From contig CAMEMX010000081.1 of assembly GCA_945927915.1 (NCBI GenBank), positions 1 through 6,820 of the forward strand: DNA of 6,820 nucleotides, read 5' to 3'. The position numbers were made by a program, and so were the translations under genes. Source of the stretch: an uncultured Clostridia bacterium. Lineage in GTDB: Bacteria > Bacillota > Clostridia > Oscillospirales > Oscillospiraceae. This document shows, piece after piece, positions 4,836 to 6,820 of this stretch. How positions within the stretch are numbered: the stretch's first letter is position 1; each line of letters opens with the position of its first letter. The notes below the pieces were generated by a model. That model saw only the letters and a program-made list of their open reading frames with translations. It searched no databases and was not told where the DNA came from.

Positions 4836-6820
4836 TCAGCGCAGGACAGCGCCAAGCTCCGTTTCCAGCGCCTTGAGAACGGCGCCGATCACGCCGTCGG
4901 AGTCCGCGTCGGTCAGCGTGCGGTTGTCGGCGCGCAGGGTCAGACTGAACGCGGTGCTCTTTTTGCCCTCGGCGATGCCCTTGCCGCGGTAGATGTCGAA
5001 CAGGCGCACGTCGCGCAGCAGCTTGCCGCCGGCTTTTTTGATGCACTCGCTCAGCTCCGCAACGGTCAGCGCCTCGTCGCAGACGACGGCGATGTCGCGG
5101 CTGACGGCGGGGTACTTCGGCAGGGGAACGTAGGTGCTCGCGGGTGCAAGCAGGCCGGACAGCGCGGTGAAGTCCAGCTCAGCAGCGTAAATGTCTGCGT
5201 CGATGCCGTAATTTTTTGCGACCAGCGGGTGCACCTGACCGAACACGCCGACGTCAATGCCGTCCACCGTGATCTTAGCGCAGCGACCGGGATGGTAAGA
5301 CGGGTTGTCCTTTACCGCAGTATATGCCGCCGGGCGGACGTTCATTCCTCTGAAGATCGCCTCGATCTCGCCCTTGAGGGAGAAGAAGTCTTCACCCTCG
5401 CCGTAGGTGCCGAGCAGCAGGTGCTTCGGCTCGTCGGGAAGCGTCCGGTCCTCCTGCGGCAGGTAGACCTTCGCAAGCTCATAGAGCTTGACAGCGCTGT
5501 TGTGGTAGGCGTTGTTGCGCGCAAGGATCGTGAGCATCGACGGCAGAGCGATCGTGCGCATGATGGACGCGTCCTCACCCAGAGGATTCTGAATCCGCAT
5601 GGCATTGCGCAGGGGAGAGTCGGCCGGCAGGCGGATCATGTCAAAATAGGACGGCGAGACGAAGGAATAGGTCAAAATCTCGCTGTAGCCGAGGCTGCGG
5701 CAGAGCGCGCCGGCCTTGTTTTCCAGCACCATCGTGCCGGTATAGCCGCCCTCGGCGGTCGCGCTGCGGAACGAGGTGGTCGGGATCTCGTTGTAGCCGT
5801 AAAGACGGGCGACTTCTTCTGCGATGTCCGCCGTCTGCACGAGGTCGGGACGGAAGGAGGGGACGAGGATCGTGCCGTTTTCGACGGGGATCTCCAGACG
5901 GCGCAGGTATTCGACCATGTCCGCCTCGGAAATGTCCGTGCCGAGCAGGGCGTTGATGCGCGCAGGCTCCAGCGTCAGGGTGCGCGGCTGCGGGATCTCG
6001 TTGAGTACGTCGATCATGCCGTCCATGACCTCGCCCGCACCGAGCAGCTCGACCAGCTCGCAGGCGCGGTTGACGGCGGGAACGGTCAGCAGGGGGTCGA
6101 TGTTCTTTTCGAACTTGCCGGACGCCTCCGTGCGCATACCGAGGGCCAGCGCCGTCTGGCGGATGGAGGTGCCGTTGAAGTTGGCGGACTCGAAGACGAC
6201 GTCGACCGTATCCGGGACGATCTCGCTGTTTTCGCCGCCCATGATGCCTGCAAGACCGATCGGCTTTTCTCCGTCGGCGATGACGAGCATTCCGGGCGTC
6301 AGCGCGCGGACGTTGCCGTCGAGCGTGGTCAGCGTTTCGCCTTCTTCACTTCTGCGGACGACGATCTTGCCGGAACCGACGTAGCGGTAATCGAAGGCGT
6401 GCATCGGCTGACCGTATTCGAGCATGACATAGTTCGTGATGTCGACGATGTTGTTGATCGGGCGGACGCCGTTGGCACGCAGGCGCTGGCGCAGCCACTT
6501 CGGAGACGGCGCGATCTTGACGTTGCGCACCATGCGGGCGGTGTAACGGCTGCAAAGATCCTCTGCGGGGACTTCCACGTCCAGAAGCTCGGTCAGGCTA
6601 CCGCTTGCGCCGCCTTTGACCACGGGCTCGTGATGACGCATCGGACGGTTAAAGGCCGCCGCAGCCTCGCGGGCAAGGCCGATGATCGAATAGCAGTCCG
6701 GGCGGTTGTTGGTGATCTCGAAATCGACGACGGTGTCGTCGTTGCCGATGACGGTGTTGATGTCGTCGCCGGGCTTGCAGTCCTCCTGCAGGATCCAGAT
6801 GCCGTCCTCGATGGCATAGG
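4836..6820 (-). CDS. pheT: Phenylalanyl-tRNA synthetase beta subunit (5' end outside window)
   Basis: This is the beta subunit of the cytoplasmic alpha2-beta2 phenylalanyl-tRNA synthetase, which charges tRNA-Phe; the beta subunit also edits misformed Tyr-tRNA-Phe. The frame is open to the right edge: 660 residues and the stop are visible, and about 120-130 N-terminal residues are probably missing given the usual length near 800. The ATG at 6641 is internal, since the codons before it encode family sequence (FEITNNRPDCYSIIGLA). Domains, counted from the window edge, are the end of the tRNA-binding OB region and linker (1-60), the B3/4 editing domain (about 89-264), B5 (about 278-346, ending ADIAEEVARLYGYNEIP), the catalytic-like core (about 359-559), and the C-terminal ferredoxin-fold anticodon-binding domain (about 563-660, starting YVPLPKYPAVSRDIA). 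No disruptions are seen. pheS would be expected immediately upstream, beyond the edge. Confidence 0.97.
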   Translation of the reverse strand, partial: YAIEDGIWILQEDCKPGDDINTVIGNDDTVVDFEITNNRPDCYSIIGLAREAAAAFNRPMRHHEPVVKGGASGSLTELLDVEVPAEDLCSRYTARMVRNVKIAPSPKWLRQRLRANGVRPINNIVDITNYVMLEYGQPMHAFDYRYVGSGKIVVRRSEEGETLTTLDGNVRALTPGMLVIADGEKPIGLAGIMGGENSEIVPDTVDVVFESANFNGTSIRQTALALGMRTEASGKFEKNIDPLLTVPAVNRACELVELLGAGEVMDGMIDVLNEIPQPRTLTLEPARINALLGTDISEADMVEYLRRLEIPVENGTILVPSFRPDLVQTADIAEEVARLYGYNEIPTTSFRSATAEGGYTGTMVLENKAGALCRSLGYSEILTYSFVSPSYFDMIRLPADSPLRNAMRIQNPLGEDASIMRTIALPSMLTILARNNAYHNSAVKLYELAKVYLPQEDRTLPDEPKHLLLGTYGEGEDFFSLKGEIEAIFRGMNVRPAAYTAVKDNPSYHPGRCAKITVDGIDVGVFGQVHPLVAKNYGIDADIYAAELDFTALSGLLAPASTYVPLPKYPAVSRDIAVVCDEALTVAELSECIKKAGGKLLRDVRLFDIYRGKGIAEGKKSTAFSLTLRADNRTLTDADSDGVIGAVLKALETELGAVLR

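Noticed and set aside
4729..5046. Arg-rich minus-strand open frame inside pheT
   Set aside because: Its composition is typical of an out-of-frame reading of a GC-rich gene, and it overlaps the clear PheT C-terminal domain.
6641..6641. ATG as the start of pheT
   Set aside because: The same frame stays open to the window edge and encodes typical PheT sequence before this Met, so it is internal.

Overview
The window looks like chromosome from a GC-rich, endospore-forming Firmicute of class Clostridia. An Oscillospiraceae/Ruminococcaceae-type gut anaerobe is my inference. The evidence is the spoVAD-spoVAE pair, an IreB-family protein, PheT, strong AAAGGAG/GGAGG ribosome binding sites, TTG starts and sigma-A promoters with 17-bp spacers. 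I see no insertion sequences, prophage, CRISPR, tRNA or rRNA.

Layout, left to right. (1) 1-661: a plus-strand purine-type phosphoribosyltransferase gene with a TATAAT element and a strong terminator. (2) 666-2211, minus strand: a sporulation unit of spoVAD, spoVAE and, last, a 34-codon gene for a peptide that is 82% Asn/Gln. A sigma-G-like promoter (GAATC, 17 bp, CATACTA) lies just upstream of spoVAD. The usual first gene of the clostridial trio, spoVAC, is not upstream of spoVAD; a divergent gene lies there. (3) 2285-3024: a divergent plus-strand Sfp-type phosphopantetheinyl transferase gene with its own extended -10 promoter and a TTG start. (4) 3036-4340, minus strand: a strong sigma-A promoter drives an unrecognised 96-aa protein and then a secreted NlpC/P60 wall hydrolase with two SH3b domains. 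(5) 4448-4797, minus strand: ireB as a single-gene unit with its own promoter, TTG start and strong terminator. (6) 4800-6820, minus strand: most of pheT, running off the right edge, followed by a weaker terminator.

The genes form short, independently terminated units. Two hairpins (628-661 and 2984-3024) serve convergent genes on both sides. The spoVA unit would act in the forespore to move dipicolinic acid. The wall hydrolase and IreB both relate to the cell envelope, but they have separate promoters. No intergenic stretch exceeds about 210 bases. The least ordinary items are the N/Q microprotein in the sporulation unit, the unknown protein ahead of the wall hydrolase, and the altered metal-site motif of the phosphopantetheinyl transferase. 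I found no clear previously undescribed multi-gene system.
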